Part shown: positions 34,001-44,041 of the stretch, piece after piece
Layout of the letters: each line of letters opens with the position of its first letter
Position numbering within the stretch: position 1 is the first letter of the stretch
NCBI RefSeq assembly: GCF_000485595.1
Contig: NW_014577275.1
Location: 135,891-199,890 of the forward strand
Reading direction: 5' to 3'
DNA: 64,000 bases
Source: Priapulus caudatus
Taxonomy: Eukaryota; Priapulida; Priapulimorpha; Priapulimorphida; Priapulidae
The notes under the pieces: model-generated
Databases searched by the model: none
Told to the model about the DNA's origin: nothing
Seen by the model: only the letters and a program-made list of their open reading frames with translations
Program-made: the position numbers and the translations under genes

Positions 34001-37000
34001 GTTGTGACTGTCATCCCCCAAGAATGTGAAAAGTCAACAAGGGTCACCTCTCGTTCTGTCCCAGAGTATAAGCTGCTACGAATGAGAGCCATGCAGAAAG
34101 CTGAAAAGTGTCATGCATCAAAAACAAGCGCGACTTCAACTGGTCCCAAGACTGCAGTCAAAGTTACACCGATCCCCTCACGGTCAGCCGATGGTACGAA
34201 CATCGAAAAGATTTCCCTGTTCAAGCCACCTTATTGTAGCGTTGAAAAGCTAACATGCCTTCTGTGCAGCACAAAGTACTCATCATTGAAGACACTTAAG
34301 ATACACATGACATCCGTCCACGCAGAGCGGAGGAAAGTCTATCCGTGCACTGAGTGCAGAAGTCAGTTTGTGCACTGCTGGGGTGCAGTTCGCCATCTAG
34401 TAAAGGTTCATCATAAAAGCAAGGACGATATCAAGGAATTGAGAGACATGATCAAGAAGCGAGCATCATTCAAGAATATATTTCCGGTAGCACCCATGAG
34501 GCAACGAGTGCAAGAAGACATCACCGAGAATCAGGATGAGGAGATGACAGCTGAAGAAGAGGCACCTGAGGACATGTCAGCTGAAGATGAACCCTTGTGT
34601 AATGAAATTGGCTCTGAACCAGAGGAATGCTTGCTTCTCGGTGAGGCTGCACATGTGAAAAATGACAAAGCTGAGATGGACATCGAACAACGTGATGAAC
34701 TAGTTCGCCAAGAGAGTAGCCAGGAGCTGTCAAGCGTGTGTGTTGGATCACTCGTACTGCATAAGTGTGTTAAGTGTAACAAGATGTTTGGTCACAAGGA
34801 CACGCTTTTGAAACACCAGGACGTGTGTACTGAGCAGTCACATAAAACAGTCTCATCTTTGTTTAAAGGGAAAAACAGAGGAAAGGGGCAGGCAAAAGAC
34901 AGAATCGAACCCATGATTCAATGCGAAATGCCATTAGATCCCACCACGTGGGAGCAAAAGATTATGGTGCATATTGACCGAGTAAGGCGCAAATGTTTGT
35001 TGTGTGGCGACAAATACTCGAGCTTGAGCAACACCAAGCGCCACGTGCAGCTCCATCTTGGATGGAAGAGATTCGAATGTCAGATATGCGGCTTCCAGAA
35101 CTTCAACCGAGGCGACATTCGCTCGCACTTGTGCCGCAGTCACGAGGACAAGCTTAAAGGACTCAAAAGCCCTGACAAGCTAATCACTGATTTGGTACTT
35201 GGCGAGACGACGGAGGAAGGAAGCCTGGCAGCCCGACGCATGCCTATACAAAGTCGCAATGCAAAACCCGTCATAAAGAACCTGATGTCAGCAGCATCAT
35301 CAAGCCGACGCAAGTCACAACCGACTCATTTTGCGTCGTCTTCGTCATCTGAGTATTCGATCAAGTATCGGACGACGAGTCAGAGTCGTGCCGAGAGGAT
35401 GCCTTGCCGACCAGCCGTGAGTCCCTTTAACATATCAACTCGCAACACGCCACGGACATACGACCTCACACCATGCGTGCGTACTATGCGCACTGAGATG
35501 GTAGTGACGCGTTCTGCCGACAAGCTGTCTACACTAAAGACGAGGTCAGGATCCTATCAGAAGCGAGTTCCCACTGAACAGCAGCTGAAACGCATCACAG
35601 GGAAACGAGTGGCTGTCAAGAGTGAGCCCGGAGCAGATGCTGACAGCCAAAACAATGAGTTCCATGTTGACGCAGACTCTGACACTGGCAGTAGTGTACA
35701 GGGCGATCCCTTTGATCGGAACAGTGAGAGTCAAGACACCAGTTACAGTGGTCAGAATTGTGATAGTGATCAGGCTAGCAATTACTCTGGCCGCCATAAG
35801 TTTGCACTGCCATCATCCACTGGTGTTGAGCCCGGTGTTTTTATCCAGTCTGATTCTACGGGCCATTTGTGTGACTCTGAGAATTCCCATCAGGATAATG
35901 AAAGAAGTGTCAGCCGTGCCGACGACTGTGCATCCAGCAGTGAAAACACAATGAAAGAGGATTCAAAGATACCTCAGATGTCCTTAGCACTGTCGGAAAA
36001 TTATATTACCGAAAACCAATCGGTAACATGCACAAATCTTCCAGTACAGTTTAATACATGTAGAGTGAGACTGCAGCGCTCTTCAATAGTAAACCAGACT
36101 GGCAAGCAACAGTCACAGCCACATGTGGCAGGTAGTAAAGAGGTATCAGCTGAAATAAAACCACTAGCTGCAGTACACCAAGCAACTGCAGCCTGGTTGC
36201 AAGCCAAGGCAGCGGCACAACGATGTGTAATCAGTGCACCGAAACATGCGATATCAAGTGAGCCTCTTCAATCAGGGGCAGACCAACAGAGGTTGCAAGC
36301 AGACGATCAGGGTCAAATGTCCTGTGATGAGTCTATCCAGTCTGGCCATCCAATATCTGATATTTCAAATAAGCAGACATTGCAAGCCCCGTCAGAATTA
36401 ACTATAGCTCAGGGACCTGAGGTCATAGCAGAGGAACGCTCACCAGAAGTAGGGCGTCTGACTTCTGTGCAGCAGCTGGATACAGAAGTTGAGCAAGTCT
36501 GTGATGTACCAATTGATGCTGCTACTGTAGCTAAAGACAATCTTGTGTCAACGACTACATGCATGCTAGCAGCAACCTCAGCAAAGGTCGCATCTCCCAC
36601 GAGTACCAGCGCAGCACCAGAGGCAATGTCACAATCCATACTATCAGTCCAGGCAGGTACTCCCGTTTTACATCTTGGTACGTTATTTAAACAGTGCATT
36701 ACATTGCCAACAACGCAGTCTGGAATAACGACTGGGACAGGATCCGCTGTGGTGTCACAGCCCATCATGATGACCTCTCAACCATTGGGTAAAAACGCTG
36801 TTATTGTAACATCAGGTTTGCATTCCACAATCACCTTGGGGGCCACTCAAGCAACTTCAGGAGGTATACAGGCTGTGAGGATTAGCGAAAACCAGGTGAT
36901 ATTACAGGGCCCAAGACCTGTAAATGTAACTTCAAATCAACACGTAATTAGGACCCAGCCAGTAGTGTCGACTCAGATTCTGCCCCAAAGGAGTGCACCC

Positions 37001-37597
37001 AGAATTACTGTTCTACCAAGAAAACGGATTTTTCCTATTGGGCAAAAGGTTGTACCAATAAGACCATTGTCAGCACCACCTTACCAGCAATGCTTTGCAC
37101 CTGTGCGCCAGTCATTGTCATTGACCTTAAGGCAACCGCCGCCTCTAGTGCGATTCCAAGAGCCTAGGTCACAGTCATTGCTGCCCAAACAATTAATCAG
37201 GACAACACCAAGACACACTCACGAACAAGTTGCATCCAAACAGGAAACGGTTTCAGCAATGCAGTTAGGTGCCAGTCGGGTAGAGACCAGTCAAGATAAC
37301 TCGGCAGTATATCTGCCCACTGGCAGGAGTCAAGATAATAAAGAAACTGTAGGCTTTGATGCAAGTACACAGGAAACACTGTCTGGAGACCAGATTATGA
37401 GCAATGCTGAACTGGCCACGTTTCCCGAGCATTTTATTGTAGATTCTGGCAATGAGCAGCTGGACAACGATAGCACAACATTGCAGCATGCATCTAATGT
37501 CTTACAAGACACTCAACATGTCTACGTTGATATAGGGAACCTGATACATCTGGACGATGGACAGTATGTTGTTGCAGAAGAAGTTGTTGGTGAATGA
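25040..37597 (+). CDS. ZNF800: ZNF800-like C2H2 zinc-finger protein, spliced gene
   Basis: Five coding exons (25040-25091, 25438-25622, 27621-27740, 33532-33720, 34001-37597) have GT/AG borders and compatible phases, giving about 1380 residues. The match to vertebrate ZNF800 is by eye: the C2HC finger with CLCHSLFRGLPN (C50, C53, H66, C71), the short KLQSIKNNPNAVYQ block, then five fingers in the same arrangement (C268/C271/H284/H289; C298/C301/H314/H319; C438/C441/H454/C458; C514/C517/H530/H534; C542/C545/H558/H563). It is presumably a nuclear DNA-binding regulator. It is about twice the length of the human protein; residues after about 580 form a Ser/Thr/Gln-rich, finger-free tail. An acidic stretch lies between fingers 3 and 4. 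Promoter and 5' untranslated exon(s) were not found. Confidence 0.88.
25438..25622 (+). CDS. ZNF800: ZNF800-like gene, exon with the N-terminal C2HC finger
   Basis: Acceptor TTTTTATAG, donor TCA|GTAAGAA. It encodes the ALQQIV block and the finger YECCLCHSLFRGLPNFVAHK followed by a final Cys. This is the most diagnostic part of the family. Confidence 0.9.
25988..26091. mobile_element. Small palindromic insertion with 10-bp target duplication (intron)
   Basis: 104 bp from AGACTGGTACCCG to CGGGTACCAGTCT. TACGTAGTGT is duplicated at 25978-25987 and 26092-26101. Shares GTCGACAGTTCCAC with the copy at 28624. Confidence 0.8.
26709..26928. mobile_element. MITE with TATATACTGTATAC ends (intron)
   Basis: Inverted ends TATATACTGTATAC and its complement. 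The interior is rich in TTCGCGAA-type palindromes. 220 bp, non-coding. Confidence 0.7.
26943..27260. mobile_element. pogo/Tigger-like MITE with TA duplication (intron)
   Basis: CAGTACACAATCTATTATCC at the left and its complement at the right, flanked by TA on both sides. The ATTATCCGAAA motif inside the end is typical of pogo/Tigger elements. 318 bp. Confidence 0.75.
27621..27740 (+). CDS. ZNF800: ZNF800-like gene, 120-nt linker exon
   Basis: Acceptor TATAAATTAG, donor CCA|GTGGGT. 40 codons in phase, encoding an acidic, finger-free linker (NTSEDETIVIQPVSPNQ). Its place between phase-0 borders on both sides supports it, but it could be skipped without breaking the frame. Confidence 0.6.
27741..28623. 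other. Intron sequence, possible repeat at 28.0-28.56 kb
   Basis: No exon is visible. 28000-28560 has the look of a dispersed repeat, but I could not find its ends. Confidence 0.4.
28624..28695. mobile_element. Small palindromic insertion, 72 bp, with 11-bp target duplication (intron)
   Basis: Stem CTCGACAGTTCCAC / GTGGAACTGTCGAG, outer ends TAGACTAGTCTGCG and GACCAGTC. TATCTTTGTAT is duplicated at 28613-28623 and 28696-28706. Confidence 0.8.
29229..29740 (+). repeat. Candidate solo LTR (intron)
   Basis: A TATA-like CTATATAAGG (about 29468-29477), a purine-rich leader and AATAAA (29686-29691) are spaced as in an LTR. I found no clean target duplication or matching second LTR, so the ends are guesses. 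Confidence 0.3.
30922..31369. mobile_element. MITE with CAAGCCTGTAAATAA ends (intron)
   Basis: Inverted ends CAAGCCTGTAAATAA and its complement, flanked by CACTG at 30917-30921 and 31370-31374. The interior repeats GACAGGCACCA motifs. 448 bp, non-coding. Confidence 0.75.
32328..33181. mobile_element. 854-bp foldback element, ATATCAGGAG family (intron)
   Basis: Arms 32328 to about 32706 and about 32821 to 33181 are inverted copies with few mismatches, separated by about 115 bp. Ends ATATCAGGAG and CTCCTGAT, with AAT outside both. The reading frames on its arms (for example ANALKAPLSLRKC) are mirror shadows. Related to 17161-17899 by arm sequence. Confidence 0.88.
33532..33720 (+). CDS. ZNF800: ZNF800-like gene, 189-nt exon
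   Basis: Acceptor CTGATTTTTTTAG, donor ACA|GTTAGT. 63 codons in phase encoding KITTVKLQSIKNNPNAVYQT, which aligns by eye with the conserved block following the first finger in vertebrate ZNF800. Confidence 0.8.
34001..37597 (+). CDS. ZNF800: ZNF800-like gene, last exon with five fingers
   Basis: Acceptor ATCTTGCTTAG. 1198 codons plus stop TGA at 37595-37597. Fingers lie at about 34256-34321, 34346-34411, 34766-34828, 34994-35056 and 35078-35143. After these come a basic/Ser-rich part and a long Gln/Thr/Val-rich tail ending in an acidic segment (LIHLDDGQYVVAEEVVGE). Confidence 0.92.
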   Translation, partial: VVTVIPQECEKSTRVTSRSVPEYKLLRMRAMQKAEKCHASKTSATSTGPKTAVKVTPIPSRSADGTNIEKISLFKPPYCSVEKLTCLLCSTKYSSLKTLKIHMTSVHAERRKVYPCTECRSQFVHCWGAVRHLVKVHHKSKDDIKELRDMIKKRASFKNIFPVAPMRQRVQEDITENQDEEMTAEEEAPEDMSAEDEPLCNEIGSEPEECLLLGEAAHVKNDKAEMDIEQRDELVRQESSQELSSVCVGSLVLHKCVKCNKMFGHKDTLLKHQDVCTEQSHKTVSSLFKGKNRGKGQAKDRIEPMIQCEMPLDPTTWEQKIMVHIDRVRRKCLLCGDKYSSLSNTKRHVQLHLGWKRFECQICGFQNFNRGDIRSHLCRSHEDKLKGLKSPDKLITDLVLGETTEEGSLAARRMPIQSRNAKPVIKNLMSAASSSRRKSQPTHFASSSSSEYSIKYRTTSQSRAERMPCRPAVSPFNISTRNTPRTYDLTPCVRTMRTEMVVTRSADKLSTLKTRSGSYQKRVPTEQQLKRITGKRVAVKSEPGADADSQNNEFHVDADSDTGSSVQGDPFDRNSESQDTSYSGQNCDSDQASNYSGRHKFALPSSTGVEPGVFIQSDSTGHLCDSENSHQDNERSVSRADDCASSSENTMKEDSKIPQMSLALSENYITENQSVTCTNLPVQFNTCRVRLQRSSIVNQTGKQQSQPHVAGSKEVSAEIKPLAAVHQATAAWLQAKAAAQRCVISAPKHAISSEPLQSGADQQRLQADDQGQMSCDESIQSGHPISDISNKQTLQAPSELTIAQGPEVIAEERSPEVGRLTSVQQLDTEVEQVCDVPIDAATVAKDNLVSTTTCMLAATSAKVASPTSTSAAPEAMSQSILSVQAGTPVLHLGTLFKQCITLPTTQSGITTGTGSAVVSQPIMMTSQPLGKNAVIVTSGLHSTITLGATQATSGGIQAVRISENQVILQGPRPVNVTSNQHVIRTQPVVSTQILPQRSAPRITVLPRKRIFPIGQKVVPIRPLSAPPYQQCFAPVRQSLSLTLRQPPPLVRFQEPRSQSLLPKQLIRTTPRHTHEQVASKQETVSAMQLGASRVETSQDNSAVYLPTGRSQDNKETVGFDASTQETLSGDQIMSNAELATFPEHFIVDSGNEQLDNDSTTLQHASNVLQDTQHVYVDIGNLIHLDDGQYVVAEEVVGE

Positions 37598-38107
37598 TCA
37601 TGTGGACCAGGGAAAAAATTAAAATGTATTTTTCGGGGCTACTTTTCAAGCTCGCGTGCATGAAAATAGCACTCTAAAATTTGGTTTGCATTGAACTCTA
37701 GGCAAATTTACGGGGGCTCTTTTTGGCATTTTCGGGGCTCTTTTTGGCATTGCCTTCGTGTATTTTTTTCACTGATGTGGACTTAAAATATGATGAAAAT
37801 AATTTGCATACCAGTTGCATGCATAAGGTGCTTGGCGAATGTATGTTGACTGCTCATTTAATTTGATTTGAAAAATATATCTTTTAGTTGTGCTGCTAAT
37901 TAATGTTTCGGAACTGTGGTGGTCGTATACCCGATAATTACTGTATACATTTATTTTCATGTATCTTGTATAGTAGTATATGAAACTCTGTGTTTTGACA
38001 ATATAATGCAGTGTCATTGGTCTGAGTACTAAATGGGACGGTGAAGTTTGGCTCGTACCAGAAGTTACATGCAGCTAGTCGTATTGTAGAGTGCCTCGGG
38101 TGTTTAA
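37598..38107 (+). other. Probable 3' untranslated region of the ZNF800-like gene
   Basis: AT-rich sequence after the stop codon. An ATTAAA variant is at 37618, too close to the stop to be convincing. No AATAAA was found before the transposon at 38108. Confidence 0.4.
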
Positions 38108-39340
38108 GGCCCAATCACACCAGAGCTACGCTCATCACGATCGCCCCGTCCTCAAAAAATTTGCCCGAGCATGGTTGAGAGCGTGGCCAATTGGGCCCCA
38201 GCCGGGCCCAGCGCCGATACTACGATCTAATTACGTCCATACTACGATCTAAGTGCGTCTTTACCCCGATCTCATTGCGCTCAACAAGCTTTCACCACGC
38301 TCAACACCACGCCCGCATCACGCTTGCACCGCGCGGACGGCGTCTTTATTGCGACCAATCGGATCGTGTTGCGTTCAAACGACGCTTGCACTGCGCCTTA
38401 GCAACGCTCACCGCGCCTCAACTGCGCGCCAATCACGCGCCGACTGCGCTGGCAACGATCATATAAATACCGCGCCGCGTTCTATACATCATCATTCATT
38501 CTGCCGTGCTGTCAAGATTAACATCAAGATAATTAAGATCAACATTATCAACTTAAATCAAGATTAACATCAAGATTATTTTCTACAAACACAACTATGC
38601 CGCCAAAAGACAAGGGGAGAGCCAGCAAGATCTTTGTTGTCTTCTATTTCTCCTCCTCGTCTTCCTCAGCATGATGAGGGCTTGGCAATCAAGTAGTTCG
38701 AGTTGTCCTTCTACGAGAAACATGGCATGGAGTAGTGTTGCCTCATCCATAGTGGACACTGAACTGGTGGGGTGGCCAGGGTAGCACCCCAAATTATACC
38801 CCAAGTTTGCAGGACGTGATCTGAGCGTAACTAACACGTAATGCGAACGCCACAACGGCGTAGTCTGAGCGTGTTGGGCGTAGTACAATCGTAGTACGAA
38901 CGGGTCGAGCTTGCTAGAGACCTACCATGGTCATAGCGAGAGCGTGGTCAGGTCGCAGAGACATCTCCATGGACGTAGTAACAGCGTGATGAAAACGGTG
39001 CGACAATTTTCACGCACCCGATACGCTTGCGATACGACCATTAAGTTTGTACTACGCTCGAGTTACGTGGTTACTACGCCTTCCACGTCTCTAATACGCC
39101 CGCACTGCGCTGTATTTCCGCCACGCTCGCACTGCGCTGTATTTCCGCCACGCTCGCACCACGATTATTTTGAACATGTTCAAAGTTTGGCCATGCTCTC
39201 CACGCTCATGCTGACTGCACCGCGCTCGATCACGATCGCAGTACGTCCATATACGTCCACACTGCGTTCTACACGTTTCCACTACGCTCTTAGAGCGTAG
39301 TACGAGCGTAGTGAGATCGGGGCCCTGGTGTGACTGGGGT
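38108..39340. mobile_element. Harbinger-like non-autonomous element with residual promoter and ORF start
   Basis: Ends GGCCCAATCACACCAG and CTGGTGTGACTGGGGT are inverted. The arms hold dozens of ACTACG/CACTGCGCTC-type motifs spaced about 10-11 bp. Between them are a TATA box (ATATAAATAC, 38461-38470), a leader of repeated ATCAAGATTAAC and an ATG at 38597 that opens MPPKDKGRASKIF before a stop at about 38673. The transposase ORF is missing. The Harbinger assignment rests on general layout and is not firm. Confidence 0.55.
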
Positions 39341-39700
39341 ATTAATGGGTGTGTATGATTAAACAGTGTAGATAAAGCAAGTCGAGCACAAGGAGTATCT
39401 CATGGTTTTGTGCACATACTTATTGTTGCATTATAGCTTTCACGTTTTCGATTCATTCGATGAAGAAATTATCTCATGAAACATATTAGCTGTCTTTCGT
39501 TTACATCAGCTTTAAACGTCATTGTTCTGACAATTGGATTATTCTGTGCACTTATAAATTATGGCTATTAATTGTGCTTATTTTGTAGAGTAATTTCTAA
39601 TCAGTAATTTATTATACAAAGTTTAGCAGACCTATAAATATGTGTACACTTTCAAATTTAAAATCAATGCGAATGAGGATGACCGTTTTTAATAGGCAGG

Positions 39701-40182
39701 GCAGGCCCGTAGCCAGCTTTATATTGGGGGGGGGGTTCGTTTTTCAATGTTGGCAATTTGCTCGGCAGGGACGTGTACAGGATTTGTACCAGGGGGGGGG
39801 AGTCAAACCGTAACCCAAAGTTGTGAGCACGCGAAGGTGGGGTGTGGGAGGCCCTCCCCCAGAAATTTTTTGAAATTAGACCCCCTCAGATGCGTTTTCT
39901 GCGCGATCAAGGGGGGGTCCGGACTCCCTGGACCCCCCCTGTACATGCCTCTGCTCGGGCGCGAAGCAACCAGGCGAGGGAGCCAAGCGACCGAGCGGGG
40001 GGGGGAGGGTGTGGGAGGGAGGTGTTCACTGTTCACCCTCCCGCACGATGGAGATTTTGCAATTATTACACTAAAATGGAGCGACCTGATTTTTGCTTGA
40101 AAAAATTTGGCTGAAATTTATTTTTTTTGCTTGGGGGGAAGTTCGTTCGAACCCCCCGAACCCCCCCTGGCTACGGGCCTGC
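39701..40182. mobile_element. hAT-like MITE with GCAGGCCCGTAGCCAG ends
   Basis: Ends GCAGGCCCGTAGCCAG and CTGGCTACGGGCCTGC are exact complements, followed inward by G or C runs. No clean 8-bp duplication is seen. Gly/Pro-rich frames inside are not genes. Confidence 0.7.
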
Positions 40183-42511
40183 AGTGCGTATGAATATATC
40201 ATGTCACGAAAGAATCATACTCTACACCCCAGCTGCGTTACACTTCCAGTGGTATTTTGCTTACGATTTCTATGCTATGTAATGTGTAAGTCTGTGAAGT
40301 CATGCTGTCCTTTTTCGTAAACATTGTAAAGTATCTTTGCTAGACGAAGGCGTACTGTGCGCCCCTACGACAGCTTTGATTGTTGGATTCAGTTGTATTA
40401 TAATAGACTTTTGGTAACCTTTTGGCGATTTGCAGTTATGGTATAGACATTTCACAATTGCCAATTAAATGTTTTAATAGTTATATATTATTTCCAATGT
40501 AGTCAGTATACGTGCGGTGTTACGAATCATACTTGATGAAATGTATCAAAGCTTCAATTCTAATGAAGTAATTTCGTTTCAACCATACATGTAATGGGAA
40601 GTGTGTGAAAAATGTTAGGTTTGTAGAATGTAACTTCAGATAATACATGTAACTTTGCAAAATGTCATATTAGTATACATTTTGCAAATGATTGGTTGCA
40701 TATATCCAGTCGTGACGTTTTTACTTGTTCACGGCGATGTCATCTTTGACATGTTAGTACAAGCGGGGTATGTGTTTGCCCCTTACGTGCGTATAAGCTT
40801 TCAAACTGTATCCACTAGACTTCGGATTCAATTTTCCTCAATCCACCGTTATCTAAGTGGTCAGACGTTATATATATTTTTACTATTCATGGAGAACAGT
40901 AGAATTACAAACGAAGGGTTATGTTAAAAAGTAATTTATTATTTGCTTTAACTTTACAAGCTGTCAATCTGTCGATCACGAATGATCCTATGTCGCTGTC
41001 TTTATAATCCGATCAATCGCTTTATTGAGTGTTGTGTTGAAAACGAATAAACGCGTTAAAAACTGACCGCGTATATCACGTGACGTTGTAGCTAACGCAC
41101 GCACGCACGCACAAACGTTCATGCATGCGCACACAAACACGTACGCAGGATCACACACCATATATATTTCTGTTACAAAATTTCTAGTCGAAAACGTTAT
41201 GGACTTAAGCTAAGATGAGTTGATGATGAGCATTGCAGGATACCTATTAGCCTTTATAATTTGTTGTAATGACCCAAGAAATCATGTATTCTAGCTCAAT
41301 AATACAGCATGTCTGTATACAGTGTATAATTATATTGGAAATGCTTGAATCTAGTACCGGAACAAAAATGTACATTTTTCTTTTGAAATTTGGAAATAAG
41401 GAATAAAAATATTTATTGTCCTTGTCTGTTTTGCGTTTCAGTTTGTACATGTGGGAAAGTGTTGTTAATACTGTAGGCCTACAACAAAAATCTGCAAGAA
41501 ATGAATATTTGCATGGCCCTTTTTAATTAGATGTTTCAATATTTTATAACACTATAACACACATGGTAACACACACATACAGTTCAATTTGTTCAACATT
41601 TGTTGGCGTTCAATGCTGCATAGTATGACTTATTGCTTAATTGTAGGAGTAACACTCAACATTTGAATATGTATAATTATATGTATTTGAATGAATCTGT
41701 CGCGTTTACACTAAATCGTATCTTAAACTTTACATAATAGTTATAGTGATATATTGTGGTAAGCCTACTATAGATTTAGCTCTAACTCTAACTCTGTGTG
41801 GAACTCCGGAGACTATCTACAGGCTGCGTGTTGAACACCAGAACCGCCTCAGTAGAAGTTGTCTCGAACATCTGAGCCCACTCCCCGTGCCCTGTGTGGC
41901 ACTCTCATGATCGTTCAGTGCCTACCTCATCGATATAATATTCCTTATCCGTCTGACCATCTACTACGTACATATAGCACTCGAATCTTCCGTCTGTTAC
42001 AAGTTATATGGTCGTAGTTCGCGCATGCTCAATATCGGCCGAAGTGAATAGTATTTCGGTAAAATTATATTATTTGATTATTATACGGGTACCATGGAGT
42101 AGTTTAAAATTATAATTATATGGCCAAGTCCAACGTTCTCACGTCAAAAACATCGAGGAGCAACTAATATCGGCTACGTGCGCGACGGGTTCGTGGTAGA
42201 TATGGTCTCTTTTCAGCATTTTCACACCGGCAAACTACTCGCGATCGAATATCCGTTGCATATCTAATTAAAAGGTATAAGCTCAACAAAATGTTATTGC
42301 CTTAGTTTTACAACTAAGAATTCAAAGTAGGGTATCCGCCACAGCTCATTAACGCTGGACATGGTCTCTCTTACTGTCAATATATCATTTCAAATATCTA
42401 CCTCTTTTTATAACAGATATCATACTGTGGGGGTGCAAATAGAGGTTAGACTGAATATATTTCACACTGAACTAATCGCTGGTATCCGAGCGCATGCATA
42501 ACGTGCCTTAA
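40183..42511. other. Non-coding, nothing recognised
   Basis: AT-rich, unique-looking. A short GCAC/ACGC run lies at 41092-41150. I see no exon with both splice signals and conserved residues. Confidence 0.5.
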
Positions 42512-42713
42512 GGGCCGGACACACTAGACGATTAAATCGGGCGATAAAATCAGGCGACAAAATCGCCGTGAAATCGCCTAGTGTGTCCACTCAATCGCCT
42601 AGTGTGTCCACTCAATCGCCGCCTATTTAGTCGCCCGATTTCATCGCATAGATCAAAACGTTTTGATATTATCGGGCGATTTTGTCGCCCGCTTTAATCG
42701 CCTTTAGTGTGTC

Positions 42714-43123
42714 CCGGGCGCAAATTTTTTTTCCCACTTGAGTTCTGGACCCCAATCTTTCCACAGCCAATCAGCGCACTCCATTCACTCGACTTCGCTC
42801 TTATTTAGCATATGTCATGTGTGATTTTCAATATCCCTGCCGAGCAGGTAGCGCACCGGCGTTACGTCTCAACGGTCTTTGGTTCGAATCCTGTATGATT
42901 TTTAATTATTTTCCTGTTTTCTGTATTTTTCTATCTTTATCCATTTAACTATTGTTTTACAATTAACGCAAATATTTACATGATTTATTTACAACAATTT
43001 AATAAAATAAAAAATTCTTTATTTAATTAAATTTATTAGTGTTAATTAAATTTAATTAGGGTTAGGGTTAGGGTTAGGGTTAGGGTCCGGCACTGCAGTG
43101 GGAAAAAAAATTTCGCGTCCGGG
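42714..43123. mobile_element. Inner TIR element carrying a tRNA-type SINE and TTAGGG repeats
   Basis: Ends CGGGCGCAAATTTTTTTTCC and the complement at 43100-43123. A tRNA-like sequence with a canonical B box (GGTTCGAATCC, about 42881-42891) and a 3' tail ATTATTTTCCTGTTTTCTG recurs at 54.54 and 48.1 kb. TTAGGG units at about 43058-43086. Confidence 0.65.
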
Positions 43124-43232
43124 GCCGGCGATAAAATCGCCCGATTGTACAATTCATCAGCCAATCAGAGTTGTTCAATGATACTGACGTAATAGCGATG
43201 TTTCATGTTTAGTATGTCATGTCATGTAATAG

Positions 43233-43236
43233 CGAT

Positions 43237-43267
<31 letters not shown>

Positions 43268-43924
43268 TGTGTACGTGCACACGCACGCACACACTCATGC
43301 GTGTACGTGCACGCGCACGCACGCACGTGTACGTGCACACGCACGCACGCACGTCTACGTGCACATACATGCACGCACGCACGTGTATCTGCACACACAC
43401 GCACGTACGCACGCACGCACACATGCACACGCACACACGCACGCACGCACGCACGCACGAACGTGTACCTGCACACGCACGCAGGCACGTACGCACGCAC
43501 GCATGCACGCAGGTGAACGTGCACACGCACGCAGGCACGTACGCACGCACGCATGCACGCAGGTGAACGTGCACACGCACGCAGGCACGTACGCACGCAG
43601 GTGAACGTGCACACGCACGCACACACGCACACACGTACGCAGGCACGAAGTGCAAGTGCAAGTGCACACGCACGCGCGCACGAACGCACGTGTACGTACA
43701 CACGCACGCACGCATGTGTACGTGCACACGCACTGACGCACACATGCACGCACGTGTATACGCACGCACGCACGCACGCACGCACGTATACATGCACTCG
43801 CACACACGCACGCACACACGCACGCATGCACGCACGTTTACATACACACGCACGCACGCATGAATGCACACAGGTGTACGTGCACACGCACGCACGCACG
43901 CACGTCTACGTGCACATGCATGCA
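43233..43924. repeat. ACGC/CACG microsatellite, about 700 bp
   Basis: Nearly uninterrupted ACGCACGC with TGTACGTGCACAC spacers about every 30-50 bp. Frames on both strands stay open for over 200 codons and give Ala/Arg/Thr/His or Cys/Val/Arg repeats; none is a gene. Confidence 0.92.
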
Positions 43925-44041
43925 CGACTTATTCACCGGCGATTTAGTTGCCCGATTTAATCGCCTAGTGTGTCCACTCGACTCACGCGATAGAATCGGG
44001 CGATTTAGTCGCCCGGTTTAATCGCCTAGTGTGTCCGGCCC

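Larger units (their letters stand above)
42512..44041. mobile_element. 1.5-kb TIR element with nested insert and microsatellite
   Basis: Ends GGGCCGGACACACTAGACG and its near complement (GTGTGTCC then GGCCC). The sub-terminal part repeats CGGGCGA/TCGCCCG and AATCGCCTAGTGTGTCC several times in both orientations. It contains an inner TIR element (42714-43123) and an ACGC microsatellite (43233-43924). No transposase. Confidence 0.75.

Noticed and set aside
39747-40114. Gly/Pro-rich frames of 90-117 codons
   Set aside because: Lie wholly in the hAT-like MITE and its G/C runs; different frames overlap without conserved features.
43205-43960. Open frames of up to 238 codons on both strands
   Set aside because: They arise from the ACGC microsatellite; all frames lack stops and the peptides are pure short-period repeats.
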